DNA from: a virus
Direction: 5' to 3' (one strand)
DNA length: 60,673 nt
IMG/VR virus record: IMGVR_UViG_3300036985_000346
Coordinates: 1 to 60,673 of that record
Shown here: in pieces, positions 15,825-22,530 of the stretch
How positions within the stretch are numbered: position 1 is the stretch's first letter
Layout: each line of letters begins with the position of its first letter
Translations under genes and position numbers: made by a program
Notes under the pieces: generated by a model
Told to the model about the DNA's origin: nothing
Seen by the model: only the letters and a program-made list of their open reading frames with translations
Database searches by the model: none

Positions 15825-17414
15825 ATGCTCCGTGACTATCAACAGCGCACCATCGACGAGCTGTACCGATGGTTTGAGGCTGGCAATGCTGGCAACCCAT
15901 GCCTAGTGCTGCCAACTGGCTCAGGCAAGTCGCACATCGTGGCCGCGCTGTGCAAGGATGCCCTGCAAAACTGGCCAGAGACTCGGGTGCTCATGCTGAC
16001 CCATGTCAAGGAGCTGATTGAGCAGAATGCCGAGAAGATGCGCCAGCATTGGCCTGGTGCACCGATGGGCATCTACAGTGCCAGCATTGGCCAGAAAGAC
16101 TTGAGCGAGCCGATCACCTTTGCTGGCATCCAGTCGGTGCGTACCAAGGCCGGTGCGCTTGGCCACATCGATCTGGTGATCATCGACGAGTGCCACTTGG
16201 TCAACCACAAGGACGAGGGTGGATACCGCAAGCTGCTTGGTGAGTTGAAGACCATCAATCCGCACCTGCGCGTGATCGGCCTGACCGCCACGCCTTACCG
16301 CTTGGGGCATGGCCTGATCACAGACAAGCCTGCGCTGTTTGACGACTTGCTCACGCCTGTCAGCATCGAGGAGCTGGTGTTCAAGGGTTATTTGGCCACG
16401 CTGCGCTCCAAGGTCACCAAGGCCAAGCTGGATGTGACTGGTGTGAAGAAGCGTGGTGGCGAGTTCATCGAGTCAGAGTTGCAGGCTGCTGTGGATACCG
16501 ACGATAAGAATCAGGCTGTGGTGCATGAGGTCATGGGCTTGGCCGGTGAGCGCAAAGCATGGCTGTTTTTCTGTGCTGGCGTGAAGCATGCCGAGCACGT
16601 TGCCGAAGTCTTGCGCCAGCAGGGTGTGACCGCTGAGTGCGTGACTGGCGAGACACCAAAAAAAGAGCGCGAGCGCATGCTGGCCGACTTCAAGGCAGGC
16701 CGTGTGCGTGCGCTCACCAATGCCAATGTGCTGACCACTGGTTTTGACTATCCCGACATCGATCTGGTGGTGATGCTGCGCCCCACCATGAGCGCCAGTC
16801 TTTATGTGCAGATGGCAGGCCGTGGCATGAGGGTCAAGAGCCACACCGATCATTGCCTGGTGCTCGACTTTGCAGGTGTGGTTGAGTCGCATGGTCCGAT
16901 CACCAATGTGCAGCCACCAAAAAAGGGTGGCGATGGCAATGGCGAGGCACCAGTCAAGGTGTGCGATCACTGTGGTGAGTTGGTGCACATCTCGGTGATG
17001 CTTTGCCCTTCATGCGGTGAGCAGTTTCCTGAGCCAGTAAAAAAATCAATGGTGTTGCGAAATGACGACATCATGGGTCTGGATGGCCAAGAGTTAGAAG
17101 TGACTAGCTGGACATGGCGCAAGCACATCAGCAAGGCCTCTGGCATTGAGATGCTGGCCGTGACTTACTACGGTGGCCTGAGCGATACACCGATCACCGA
17201 GTATTTGCCAATCATGCATGAAGGCTATGCAGGGCAGCGTGCAATGAGCCAGCTGCTGAGTATCGCCAACAGCGCCAGCATTGTGCCTGGTGGTCTGAAT
17301 GTGAAGACGCTGGAGGACATGGTGCAGAACATGAACATGGCCACGCCACCAGAGTGGATCGAGTATCGCAAGGATGGGAAATTTTTTAGGGTAATAAAAA
17401 GGAGTTGGACATGA
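15825..17414 (+). CDS. SF2 DEAD/DECH-box helicase
   Basis: 529 residues. Motif I LPTGSGKS is at 29-36, motif II DECH at 121-124, motif III TATP near 154, and motif VI (QMAGRGMR) lies in the second RecA lobe. A CxxC...CxxC zinc knuckle (CDHCGE, CPSCGE) follows near residues 385-405. An ATP-dependent DNA unwinding role in replication or recombination is expected. The RBS GGAG falls inside the end of the upstream overlapping frames. The stop overlaps the next ATG. Copy B is nearly identical. Confidence 0.86.
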   Translation: MLRDYQQRTIDELYRWFEAGNAGNPCLVLPTGSGKSHIVAALCKDALQNWPETRVLMLTHVKELIEQNAEKMRQHWPGAPMGIYSASIGQKDLSEPITFAGIQSVRTKAGALGHIDLVIIDECHLVNHKDEGGYRKLLGELKTINPHLRVIGLTATPYRLGHGLITDKPALFDDLLTPVSIEELVFKGYLATLRSKVTKAKLDVTGVKKRGGEFIESELQAAVDTDDKNQAVVHEVMGLAGERKAWLFFCAGVKHAEHVAEVLRQQGVTAECVTGETPKKERERMLADFKAGRVRALTNANVLTTGFDYPDIDLVVMLRPTMSASLYVQMAGRGMRVKSHTDHCLVLDFAGVVESHGPITNVQPPKKGGDGNGEAPVKVCDHCGELVHISVMLCPSCGEQFPEPVKKSMVLRNDDIMGLDGQELEVTSWTWRKHISKASGIEMLAVTYYGGLSDTPITEYLPIMHEGYAGQRAMSQLLSIANSASIVPGGLNVKTLEDMVQNMNMATPPEWIEYRKDGKFFRVIKRSWT

Positions 17415-17608
17415 AAACAAGACCACCAGAACCGCAATTCTTGGTTGACTATCGTGAGTGGGTCAAAGCTGGCCCACCAAAGTGCTGCCACACTTGTGAG
17501 ATGTATGGCAACGATGGTCTGTGCACCGAGTTCTTCATGACACCGCCAGCCGAGTTTGCGGCTGAGGTGGATGCCTGCCCTAAGTGGGAGCCAGAATGTC
17601 CGTTCTAG
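17411..17608 (+). CDS. Small cysteine-rich conserved protein, 65 aa
   Basis: RPPEPQFLVDYREWVKAG, then CCHTCEMYG and a C-terminal ACPKWEPECPF, giving a likely zinc-binding knuckle. RBS AGGAG lies 7 bases before ATG 17411, which overlaps the helicase stop. It overlaps the VRR-NUC gene by 13 bases. Copy B homologue 49016-49210. Function unknown. Confidence 0.65.
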   Translation: MKTRPPEPQFLVDYREWVKAGPPKCCHTCEMYGNDGLCTEFFMTPPAEFAAEVDACPKWEPECPF

Positions 17609-17958
17609 GCCGTATCCCCACAGAGCATGAGGAGCAGCGCGAGCTGGTGCGCTGGTTTCGCCAGACTTGGCCAGGCGTGCGCATCTTTGCCATTCCCAAT
17701 GGTGGCGCTCGCAGTCCGGCCACCGCTGGCCGCTTGAAGGCTGAGGGTGTGTCTTCTGGTGTGCCTGATCTGTTCATCCCTGCCTGGGGGCTTTGGGTGG
17801 AGATGAAGCGAACCAAGGGTGGCAGCCTGAGTGCCGAGCAGAAAGACTGGATTGCCTATCTTGAAAGTGTGAGATTCTGTTGTATAGTGGGAAAAGGTGC
17901 TGATGATGCCAAGGGCAAACTTCAGGCCTTTTTCAACCAACACAAGGAAAATTTATGA
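17596..17958 (+). CDS. VRR-NUC domain nuclease
   Basis: 120 residues spanning the whole VRR_NUC fold: EHEEQRELVRWFRQTWPG, then IPNGG, LKAEGVSSGVPDLF (catalytic Asp) and LWVEMKR (ExK). Stand-alone phage VRR-NUC proteins are structure-specific nucleases linked to recombination intermediates. The start at 17596 has GGGAG 6-8 bases upstream; an earlier GTG in frame at 17584 lacks this. A promoter-like pair (TTGAAA, TATAGT) lies inside the 3' end near 17862-17890. Copy B is almost identical. Confidence 0.83.
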   Translation: MSVLGRIPTEHEEQRELVRWFRQTWPGVRIFAIPNGGARSPATAGRLKAEGVSSGVPDLFIPAWGLWVEMKRTKGGSLSAEQKDWIAYLESVRFCCIVGKGADDAKGKLQAFFNQHKENL

Positions 17959-18197
17959 GCACTCGCATTTATGTCGTCACCGATATTGAGACCAATCGCC
18001 ACCGCCTGATTCGTGCTGGCAACCAAGCGCAGGCCATTCGCCATGCTGCTCAGACTCGCTTTGACATCGAGGTCGCTGGCCAAGAGGACTTGGTCAACTT
18101 GCTGACCAATGGCGTGCCCATCGAGCTGGCCGGTGGTCCTGCCACTGCTGACATGTTTGAGGAAGCCGCCATTGCCAATGCTGGAGGGACTGACTGA
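17955..18197 (+). CDS. Conserved small protein, 80 aa
   Basis: MSTRIYVVTDIETNRHRLIR, then ANQAQAIRHAAQTRFDIEVA-type helix, ends acidic. It is coupled to VRR-NUC by an ATGA overlap and to the next gene by TGATG. The alternating strand-helix pattern suggests a compact alpha/beta protein. Copy B homologue 49557-49796. Function unknown. Confidence 0.6.
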   Translation: MSTRIYVVTDIETNRHRLIRAGNQAQAIRHAAQTRFDIEVAGQEDLVNLLTNGVPIELAGGPATADMFEEAAIANAGGTD

Positions 18198-18367
18198 TGG
18201 CCACCACCAAAATCAAAGACCGATACATGACGATCAGGTTGCCTGCCGACATCGAGATCGAGCTGCGCAAGATGGCCGAGCGCAACACACGCACTCTGGC
18301 CGCGCAGATTCTGCATTGCGTCAAGATGGAATTGGAGCGCCAGCAAGCACAGGAGACTAAGGCATGA
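18197..18367 (+). CDS. Ribbon-helix-helix (CopG/Arc-like) protein, 56 aa
   Basis: DRYMTIRLPADIEIELRKMA begins with the beta strand plus first helix of a ribbon-helix-helix fold, and RTLAAQILHCVKMEL gives the second helix. Such dimers bind DNA and regulate transcription. TGATG links it to the upstream gene and ATGA to the next. Copy B keeps nearly every residue. It may repress or time early genes. Confidence 0.65.
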   Translation: MATTKIKDRYMTIRLPADIEIELRKMAERNTRTLAAQILHCVKMELERQQAQETKA

Positions 18368-18495
18368 AAAAGCAGATTCACATCAGCATTGAGACGCTGA
18401 TGCACAAGTGGCCGGTGTTTGGCATTGGCTTTGCCAATGGCGAGTTCTTTTTATCGCTGTGGCTGGTGGATGTTCGCATGTGGAGAGGTTATTGA
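18364..18495 (+). CDS. Tiny conserved protein, 43 aa
   Basis: MKKQIHISIETLMHKWPVFG then a hydrophobic strand-rich end (FFLSLWLVDV). ATGA and TGATG overlaps on both sides support translation. Copy B differs at a few residues only (49963-50094). Function unknown. Confidence 0.6.
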   Translation: MKKQIHISIETLMHKWPVFGIGFANGEFFLSLWLVDVRMWRGY

Positions 18496-18983
18496 TGCGA
18501 AAGCGCAAGCCACAGCCAAGGCCGAGACACTACACCATCCTCGACGAGATGATGGCCAGTCCGACCGAGCCTTTGCCTGAGAAGTTTCGCACGCACCAGC
18601 TCACCATGATGTACCAAGGACTACATGCAATGGAGACCGCGCCAGTGCCCACCACGGACGACTGGCGGGTCGTCAGCGATGCAGTCAACCTCATGGAGAC
18701 GCTGGTGGTCGAGATGAAGGTCTGCGAGGACTCCAGTGGCTTGCTGATGGATGCCATCACCGCTTTGGCGCTCGCTGGCAAGCGAAACAGGGCCGGTGGT
18801 GCCATTCGTATGGATGGGGTCGGAATTCAGGCTGTACGCTCGATTCTGAGCGACTATGCCGAGCTTCTGAACATGTTGCCTGCTCGCACCATGTATCGAT
18901 GCCACCGATTGACCGAGAAGCGCCTGCACGATCTACTTGATGGCAAGCGCAGGCCGCATGATGTGGAGATAACCTCAATGTAA
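18495..18983 (+). CDS. Conserved phage protein, 162 aa
   Basis: A basic N-terminus (RKRKPQPRPRHYTI) is followed by helices with PTTDDWRVVSDAVNLMETL and AGKRNRAGGAIRMDG. It ends RLTEKRLHDLLDGKRRPHDV. The layout is all-helical with charged surfaces. The TGATG junction with the previous gene sets the start. Copy B homologue 50094-50582 is very similar. I recall comparable proteins in other proteobacterial phages but no function. Confidence 0.6.
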   Translation: MRKRKPQPRPRHYTILDEMMASPTEPLPEKFRTHQLTMMYQGLHAMETAPVPTTDDWRVVSDAVNLMETLVVEMKVCEDSSGLLMDAITALALAGKRNRAGGAIRMDGVGIQAVRSILSDYAELLNMLPARTMYRCHRLTEKRLHDLLDGKRRPHDVEITSM

Positions 18984-19019
18984 GGGTTTATCCCTAGTTA
19001 CATTGATTGTGGGACTTCG

Positions 19020-19028
19020 TGCTATACT
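19020..19028 (+). promoter_or_regulatory. Extended -10 promoter, copy A
   Basis: TGC followed by TATACT, a TGn-extended -10, sits in the only sizeable gap of the late part of the early arm (18984-19062). Copy B has TGG plus TAATAT at the same place. No good -35 is seen, as is common for extended -10 promoters. Confidence 0.5.
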
Positions 19029-19062
19029 GTGGGCACATTAACCAACCAGCAAGGAGCTGATC

Positions 19063-19227
19063 GTGAAAAACTCAAACTTTCAAACCCCACGTAATTTTGC
19101 AGACTGCACATGGGTGCAGGGTTATGGCCGCGAGGAACCACTTTGGGAGCGTGTGGCTGGCTATGTGCTCGCCTTTGGTATTGGCGTTGGCTTGGCTGTC
19201 ATCTTGGTGGCATGGTGGTCATCATGA
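19063..19227 (+). CDS. Small membrane protein, 54 aa, GTG start
   Basis: Starts at GTG with AGGAG 8 bases upstream. The N-terminal half is soluble (SNFQTPRNFADCTWVQGYGR) and the C-terminal half is one membrane span (VAGYVLAFGIGVGLAVILVA). Copy B has the same gene with the same GTG and RBS. It overlaps the next ATG. A membrane-targeted early function such as superinfection exclusion is possible but unproven. Confidence 0.6.
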   Translation: MKNSNFQTPRNFADCTWVQGYGREEPLWERVAGYVLAFGIGVGLAVILVAWWSS

Positions 19228-19409
19228 ACTGCTGCGACGAGTACGGCAATTGCAGACAAGGGCATGACTGCCCTGTGCGCATTGCTCGTTCTTTTGAGCC
19301 TTCAACATCTAAGCGCCTTCTTAGGCGCTTTTCTTATTGGTTGTTGATCGCAGTCTTTGGCCTGCTGTGGATGGCTTTTGTGGCCATTGTGGTGGCCAAT
19401 TATGCGTAA
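19224..19409 (+). CDS. Small cysteine-containing membrane protein, 61 aa, copy A only
   Basis: MNCCDEYGNCRQGHDCPVRI gives a Cys-rich head, followed by a basic stretch (KRLLRRF) and one membrane span (WLLIAVFGLLWMAFVAIVVA). The ATGA overlap with the previous gene fixes the start. A strong rightward terminator hairpin lies inside the coding sequence (19311-19335). It is the last rightward gene and overlaps the endolysin stop end-to-end. Confidence 0.55.
   Translation: MNCCDEYGNCRQGHDCPVRIARSFEPSTSKRLLRRFSYWLLIAVFGLLWMAFVAIVVANYA
19311..19335 (+). terminator. Rho-independent terminator of the early arm, copy A
   Basis: An 8-bp perfect stem AAGCGCCT (19311-19318) / AGGCGCTT (19323-19330) with a TCTT loop, followed by TTCTT. 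It lies within the last rightward gene, before the convergent endolysin gene. Confidence 0.8.
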
Positions 19410-19837
19410 GGTCTGGTGCCAGCCTTGTCGATGATCAGCGCCTGCTTGCGTGGGCTGGTGTCCTCGCTGTTTGAGATGCTAATGTGGGTCCAGCGATCAA
19501 ACTCACGAATCACTTGATCATAGCCAATGCCACTGGCCACGATTGCCTTGACCACCTGATCTGGTGTCATGCCTGGCACTCGAAAGTCACAAGCGCAGCC
19601 AGTGCGATGCTGGCTGGAGTCTTTTGAGCCAACCGCATCATTCACTTTCTTTGTGCGCAGGCCAGAGCTGATCATGATCGGCTTGCCACCAAGCACCACC
19701 TTCACCTGCTCCAGAAAGTCTGCCAGGCGCGTTAGATTGGCCAGCTCGGTATCATTGGGGCTGTTGTCCCAGCCGTTGCGTTCTGCGGTCTCTGAGGCTG
19801 TAAGTTCTTCGAGTGTGAAGTGAGGTGTCAATTGCAT
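19400..19837 (-). CDS. Endolysin / peptidase M15-type D-Ala-D-Ala hydrolase
   Basis: 145 residues with the M15_3 zinc-site motifs SSQHRTGCACDF (SxHxxGxAxD) and WTHIS (WxH). The start FTLEELTASETAERNGWDN is typical of phage-encoded members. It would cut peptidoglycan peptide stems at lysis. It has no signal peptide, so a holin is needed; the next genes upstream supply candidates. Copy B homologue 52085-52522 is closely similar. Confidence 0.83.
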   Translation of the reverse strand: MQLTPHFTLEELTASETAERNGWDNSPNDTELANLTRLADFLEQVKVVLGGKPIMISSGLRTKKVNDAVGSKDSSQHRTGCACDFRVPGMTPDQVVKAIVASGIGYDQVIREFDRWTHISISNSEDTSPRKQALIIDKAGTRPYA

Positions 19838-20235
19838 GATTCAGTCCTTTCAAAATAAGCGCCACGACGATGCCATTTTTTTCTTTGGTTGCAGTTGGCG
19901 CAAAGCACTTGATAGCGGTTTTTTGGAAACCCATGCTTGATGATCCAGCCATAAAGACTGTTGCCATTTAGTCTGTTTCCAGATGGCGTCAAGTCTTTGC
20001 TTCCATCATCGTTGATGTGGTCAATGTTCAAAACAATTGGGTCTTTTTCACCACAATGCGCACATCCACCACCATAAGCATCGATCACTTGCAGTTTGTT
20101 TTTCCAGCGAGTAACTTGATGTTTTTTGTTGATGGCAGCAAAGGTGTCTGGATGTATCCAATGCTCTTTTCCAGACTTGGTGTATCCGTTTAAACGGTAT
20201 CCATCATCTCTGGTGCTGCCTCTTGGCAAGTTCAC
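19828..20235 (-). CDS. HNH endonuclease inserted in the lysis cassette, copy A only
   Basis: 135 residues with CAHCGEKDP, NIDHINDDGS (HNH core histidine) and CANCNQRKKW, the classic HNH with two zinc CxxC pairs. It starts by an ATGA overlap with the holin-like gene and overlaps the endolysin start by 10 bases. Copy B has holin and endolysin directly joined, so this is a precise insertion. It is likely a homing endonuclease. Confidence 0.8.
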   Translation of the reverse strand: MNLPRGSTRDDGYRLNGYTKSGKEHWIHPDTFAAINKKHQVTRWKNKLQVIDAYGGGCAHCGEKDPIVLNIDHINDDGSKDLTPSGNRLNGNSLYGWIIKHGFPKNRYQVLCANCNQRKKWHRRGAYFERTESCN

Positions 20236-20642
20236 TTCTTGTTCCTCATGTCTGCAAGTTTCTCAACGGTGCGGCCACCAAAGTAAGCCAAGAAAATAAT
20301 CTGTCCCCACTGGCCCAAGAGATTTACATAGCTCTCTTGCGCGTTGTAGCCGAATGCCGACATTGCAGTGAAGATGAAATAGGCCAAGAATATGGCTATC
20401 AGGGCCATTGGTCGAATATTTTTAGACAGCCAAGAGTCTGACCCCATGTCTGCTGTCCATCGGTCTGTGGTGTTCTGTTGCTCCACTTCGAACAGTTTGG
20501 TGTCATTGGCCATCTTTGCCAGCTCACCATCCTGCGCCAGCTTGGTCAGCTCCAGTTGCGCTTTGGCTTTGGCCTCTGGGTCAGGAATGAGCTTGTCGAT
20601 GAGCTTGCCACCCACATTCAGAAGTGCGTCGATTCCAATCAT
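20232..20642 (-). CDS. Holin-like membrane protein (3-TM type), copy A
   Basis: 136 residues. A charged helical N-terminal half (KAKAQLELTKLAQDGELAKM) is followed by WLSKNIRPMALIAIFLAYFI and a second span near LGQWGQIIFLAYFGG. This layout resembles the phage GTA/3TM holin family found next to endolysins. ATGA overlaps link both sides. Copy B has a functionally similar but different protein. Confidence 0.65.
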   Translation of the reverse strand: MIGIDALLNVGGKLIDKLIPDPEAKAKAQLELTKLAQDGELAKMANDTKLFEVEQQNTTDRWTADMGSDSWLSKNIRPMALIAIFLAYFIFTAMSAFGYNAQESYVNLLGQWGQIIFLAYFGGRTVEKLADMRNKK

Positions 20643-20917
20643 TTTGTGTCCTTTTTGCTGTCTTCGTTTTGCATGAGTTTGATGCCAGACAAGAATCCAA
20701 TCATGCCGCCAATCAGGGTGCTGAATGCTGGGCTGATCATTTTAAAGATTTCAGCGTTGTCAACTTCCTTGGCCCACAATCCGAGCATAAAAGCGAACAC
20801 CATTGACAGCACAGAAATGCACAGCGTGGTGCTGACCATGAGCGTCACCCACAGCGTCAGTTTGTCTTTTGTGTCTGGTACTGGCTGGCGCGGTCTGCGT
20901 ACTGGCTTGTCCATCAT
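20639..20917 (-). CDS. Two-span membrane protein of the lysis region, 92 aa
   Basis: A basic N-terminus (RRPRQPVPDTKDK) is followed by two hydrophobic spans (LWVTLMVSTTLCISVLSMVF and ISPAFSTLIGGMIGFLSGI). It has no counterpart by sequence in copy B. It may be a holin partner or antiholin, inferred from position only. Confidence 0.5.
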   Translation of the reverse strand: MMDKPVRRPRQPVPDTKDKLTLWVTLMVSTTLCISVLSMVFAFMLGLWAKEVDNAEIFKMISPAFSTLIGGMIGFLSGIKLMQNEDSKKDTK

Positions 20918-20923
20918 GCGTCC

Positions 20924-21160
20924 TTATACAAAAATCTGAAAGCGCCTGCGATTCTCAAACGCGCCCAGCTCAATGGTGTTTTGACGCGCTCTCTTGTCGT
21001 ACAGTTCTAAATCCATCTCGACTGTCTTTTGCTCCAACTTGTTGGCTGCAATCGCATACCGATATTCTTCTTGAACTTTTTCTACTGCCTTGTCAAATGC
21101 CAATTGCGTGGCAGTGTGGGTAGGCTGCACCATCGGATACCATTTGTCGAAGGTAATCAT
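20924..21160 (-). CDS. Hypothetical protein, 78 aa, copy A only
   Basis: Mostly helical and charged (AFDKAVEKVQEEYRYAIAA, then EQKTVEMDLELYDKRARQNT). It overlaps the signal-peptide gene at 21157 by ATGA. No family is recognised. It lies in the lysis block, where copy B has different genes. Confidence 0.5.
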   Translation of the reverse strand: MITFDKWYPMVQPTHTATQLAFDKAVEKVQEEYRYAIAANKLEQKTVEMDLELYDKRARQNTIELGAFENRRRFQIFV

Positions 21161-21441
21161 TTTTTTTCCCTCTCCACCGCCTTTGCGTAGTAGTACAGTA
21201 TTTTTTGCCGTAGTTCTGCGCTATCTGCCACGCCTGCCCACATTGCCAAGTTATTCCATATTGCAACCAATTGATCAGACGAGCAATGGTTTCCATTGGT
21301 GGTCAGCCACTCAGACAGGCGCTGGTGGCGCTCAGTCGGATTTCCGAGCCAGCTTTGACCATAGAAGTCGGAGACGATGCAGGACTCTTTGGCCGTAGCC
21401 TTTGAGAGTAGCAACAGCAGTAGAAATAAAAACAGGCGCAT
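21157..21441 (-). CDS. Exported small protein with signal peptide, 94 aa, copy A only
   Basis: MRLFLFLLLLLLSKATAKES is a clear signal peptide with a probable cut after ATA. The mature part has two Cys residues (ESCIVSDF and NHCSSDQ) that could form a periplasmic disulfide. No lipobox is seen, so it is not a typical Rz1. Position suggests a periplasmic lysis or cell-envelope role. Confidence 0.5.
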   Translation of the reverse strand: MRLFLFLLLLLLSKATAKESCIVSDFYGQSWLGNPTERHQRLSEWLTTNGNHCSSDQLVAIWNNLAMWAGVADSAELRQKILYYYAKAVEREKK

Positions 21442-21446
21442 TCATT

Positions 21447-21662
21447 TCAATGCTTCCAATAACTTAGGAAGTAACCGACCACGGCAGAAGCGCCAGAGAC
21501 TACGGTCATGCCAAACCAAAGGCCTCCACGACCTTTGTTGGCCAGCGCCACCAGTTCTTCGAGCTGGCGCTCGACCTTGTCCATCTTTTTGTCCATGTCC
21601 TGAACTTTTTGCCAGAGCACGCCATATTTGACAAGGTCGATCTCGTTTCCTTCTACTGCCAT
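21447..21662 (-). CDS. XhlA-like membrane protein of the lysis region
   Basis: The soluble part is a coiled coil (VLWQKVQDMDKKMDKVERQL) followed by a C-terminal membrane anchor (GMTVVSGASAVVGYFL). This is the layout of the XhlA family of phage haemolysin/holin-associated proteins. ATG 21662 has GGGAG 8 bases upstream; the in-frame ATG at 21680 does not. Copy B has a near-identical gene (53329-53544), the one lysis-region gene besides endolysin kept by both. Confidence 0.6.
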   Translation of the reverse strand: MAVEGNEIDLVKYGVLWQKVQDMDKKMDKVERQLEELVALANKGRGGLWFGMTVVSGASAVVGYFLSYWKH

Positions 21663-21679
21663 TGCGTCAGCTCCCAACA

Positions 21680-22033
21680 TTAGAGGCCTTGGCCTGGAGT
21701 GATGTAGACAGTTGTCGCTGCGCTTGCCAGACCGCTGAAGAAGGTGTCAATGTTGAAGCGCAAGACCTCAACAGCACCAGGCACCAGTACGATGGCATCT
21801 GATGGTGTGCCAGCCACTGGCGCAACAGCTGCGGCTTGGGCAAGTGCTGCTGTGGGACCAGTGCCCAAAAACACGGTATCTGTTCCTGCATTCACAAACC
21901 GGTATTGGCCTGTTGCTTGAAAATTGAATTTCGCATAAACAGGAGCCTGCACGCCAGTGGGTGCTGTGCCTGCGGCAGCGACAACAACGGTCTTGCCTTG
22001 GGGGTTGAATGCAATTTGCGAATTGGTTGACAT
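21680..22033 (-). CDS. Small structural-type protein, 117 aa, copy A only
   Basis: A low-charge, Ala/Val/Thr-rich, beta-type protein (YAKFNFQATGQYRFVNAGTD then PGAVEVLRFNIDTFF). The style resembles the 97-residue protein of copy B at 33790-34083, though located elsewhere. It could be a decoration or tail-associated protein. Not identified further. Confidence 0.5.
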   Translation of the reverse strand: MSTNSQIAFNPQGKTVVVAAAGTAPTGVQAPVYAKFNFQATGQYRFVNAGTDTVFLGTGPTAALAQAAAVAPVAGTPSDAIVLVPGAVEVLRFNIDTFFSGLASAATTVYITPGQGL

Positions 22034-22048
22034 GATGATTTCCTTTGA

Positions 22049-22213
22049 TTACAAAATAATTTCAGAACTATCTTCTTGCAAAAGAGCACCACCATTTTCA
22101 AGAAGCAAAATACCATACAAAGAAACTTGACTTTGTAAAGGAACGACCTTTGGTCTGGATGAAATAAAACTAATTATTCCACTTGTAATAGATGCTCTGA
22201 CTGCTTTTAACAT
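22049..22213 (-). CDS. Small conserved protein near the tail genes, 54 aa, copy A only
   Basis: The chosen start MLKAVRASITSGIISFISSR agrees with short phage proteins I recall; the longer in-frame extension to 22267 looks non-coding. It ends LLQEDSSEIIL. Function unknown. Confidence 0.45.
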   Translation of the reverse strand: MLKAVRASITSGIISFISSRPKVVPLQSQVSLYGILLLENGGALLQEDSSEIIL

Positions 22214-22217
22214 TTTA

Positions 22218-22517
22218 TTAAACCCAAGGCACACCGCTTGCTTGCACAGGTGCTTTTTGCGCTTCAATCTGTTTTGCCAAAGTTTCTTCTGTGGCAGCTT
22301 TATCTACGCCATTTGCCCAAATCCAACCAAGAACAATTTCTTCTGTCAAATCATTGTAGGCAATCTCTGGCGTGCCTTCAGTCCATGAGCAACTTGAATG
22401 AGTGCTTGCTTCATATGCACCATCAAGTGCATTAGCACGCCAATGTGCTGTAGTCACAAAGCCATTTGACACTTTTCGGTCTAATTGGCTAATTCTCCAC
22501 TTGTATGCGACTGTCAT
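22218..22517 (-). CDS. Tail-region protein with W-rich N-terminus, 99 aa, copy A only
   Basis: MTVAYKWRISQLDRKVSNGF, followed by VTTAHWRANALDG and EIVLGWIWANGVDK. I recall similar small proteins downstream of tail fibres in many phages (a DUF7936-type pattern), with no known role. It is next to the S74-type fibre gene. Confidence 0.5.
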   Translation of the reverse strand: MTVAYKWRISQLDRKVSNGFVTTAHWRANALDGAYEASTHSSCSWTEGTPEIAYNDLTEEIVLGWIWANGVDKAATEETLAKQIEAQKAPVQASGVPWV

Positions 22518-22530
22518 ATCTTTCCTTTCG

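Larger units (their letters stand above)
14994..15835 (+). pseudogene. C5 cytosine-specific DNA methyltransferase, frame broken at a G12 tract
   Basis: The first 172 residues carry the C5-MTase motifs: I (FAGAGGGILGG), IV with the catalytic Cys (GGFPC, Cys83), VI (VFVENSPM, Glu121) and VIII (GAPHQRDRAWIVA). After twelve G bases (15510-15521) this frame no longer matches the family. Motifs IX-X (DRLKAIGNGQVPKVA) appear in another frame ending at 15835. One extra G, or a -1 ribosomal slip, joins them into 280 residues. It may be a phase-variable gene, a programmed frameshift or a homopolymer error. Its product would methylate cytosines against host restriction. Confidence 0.75.

Noticed and set aside
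17862-17890. Promoter-like TTGAAA / TATAGT pair inside the VRR-NUC gene
   Set aside because: It is identical in both copies, but the surrounding coding sequence is too, so conservation gives no separate support. Mentioned only within the gene entry.
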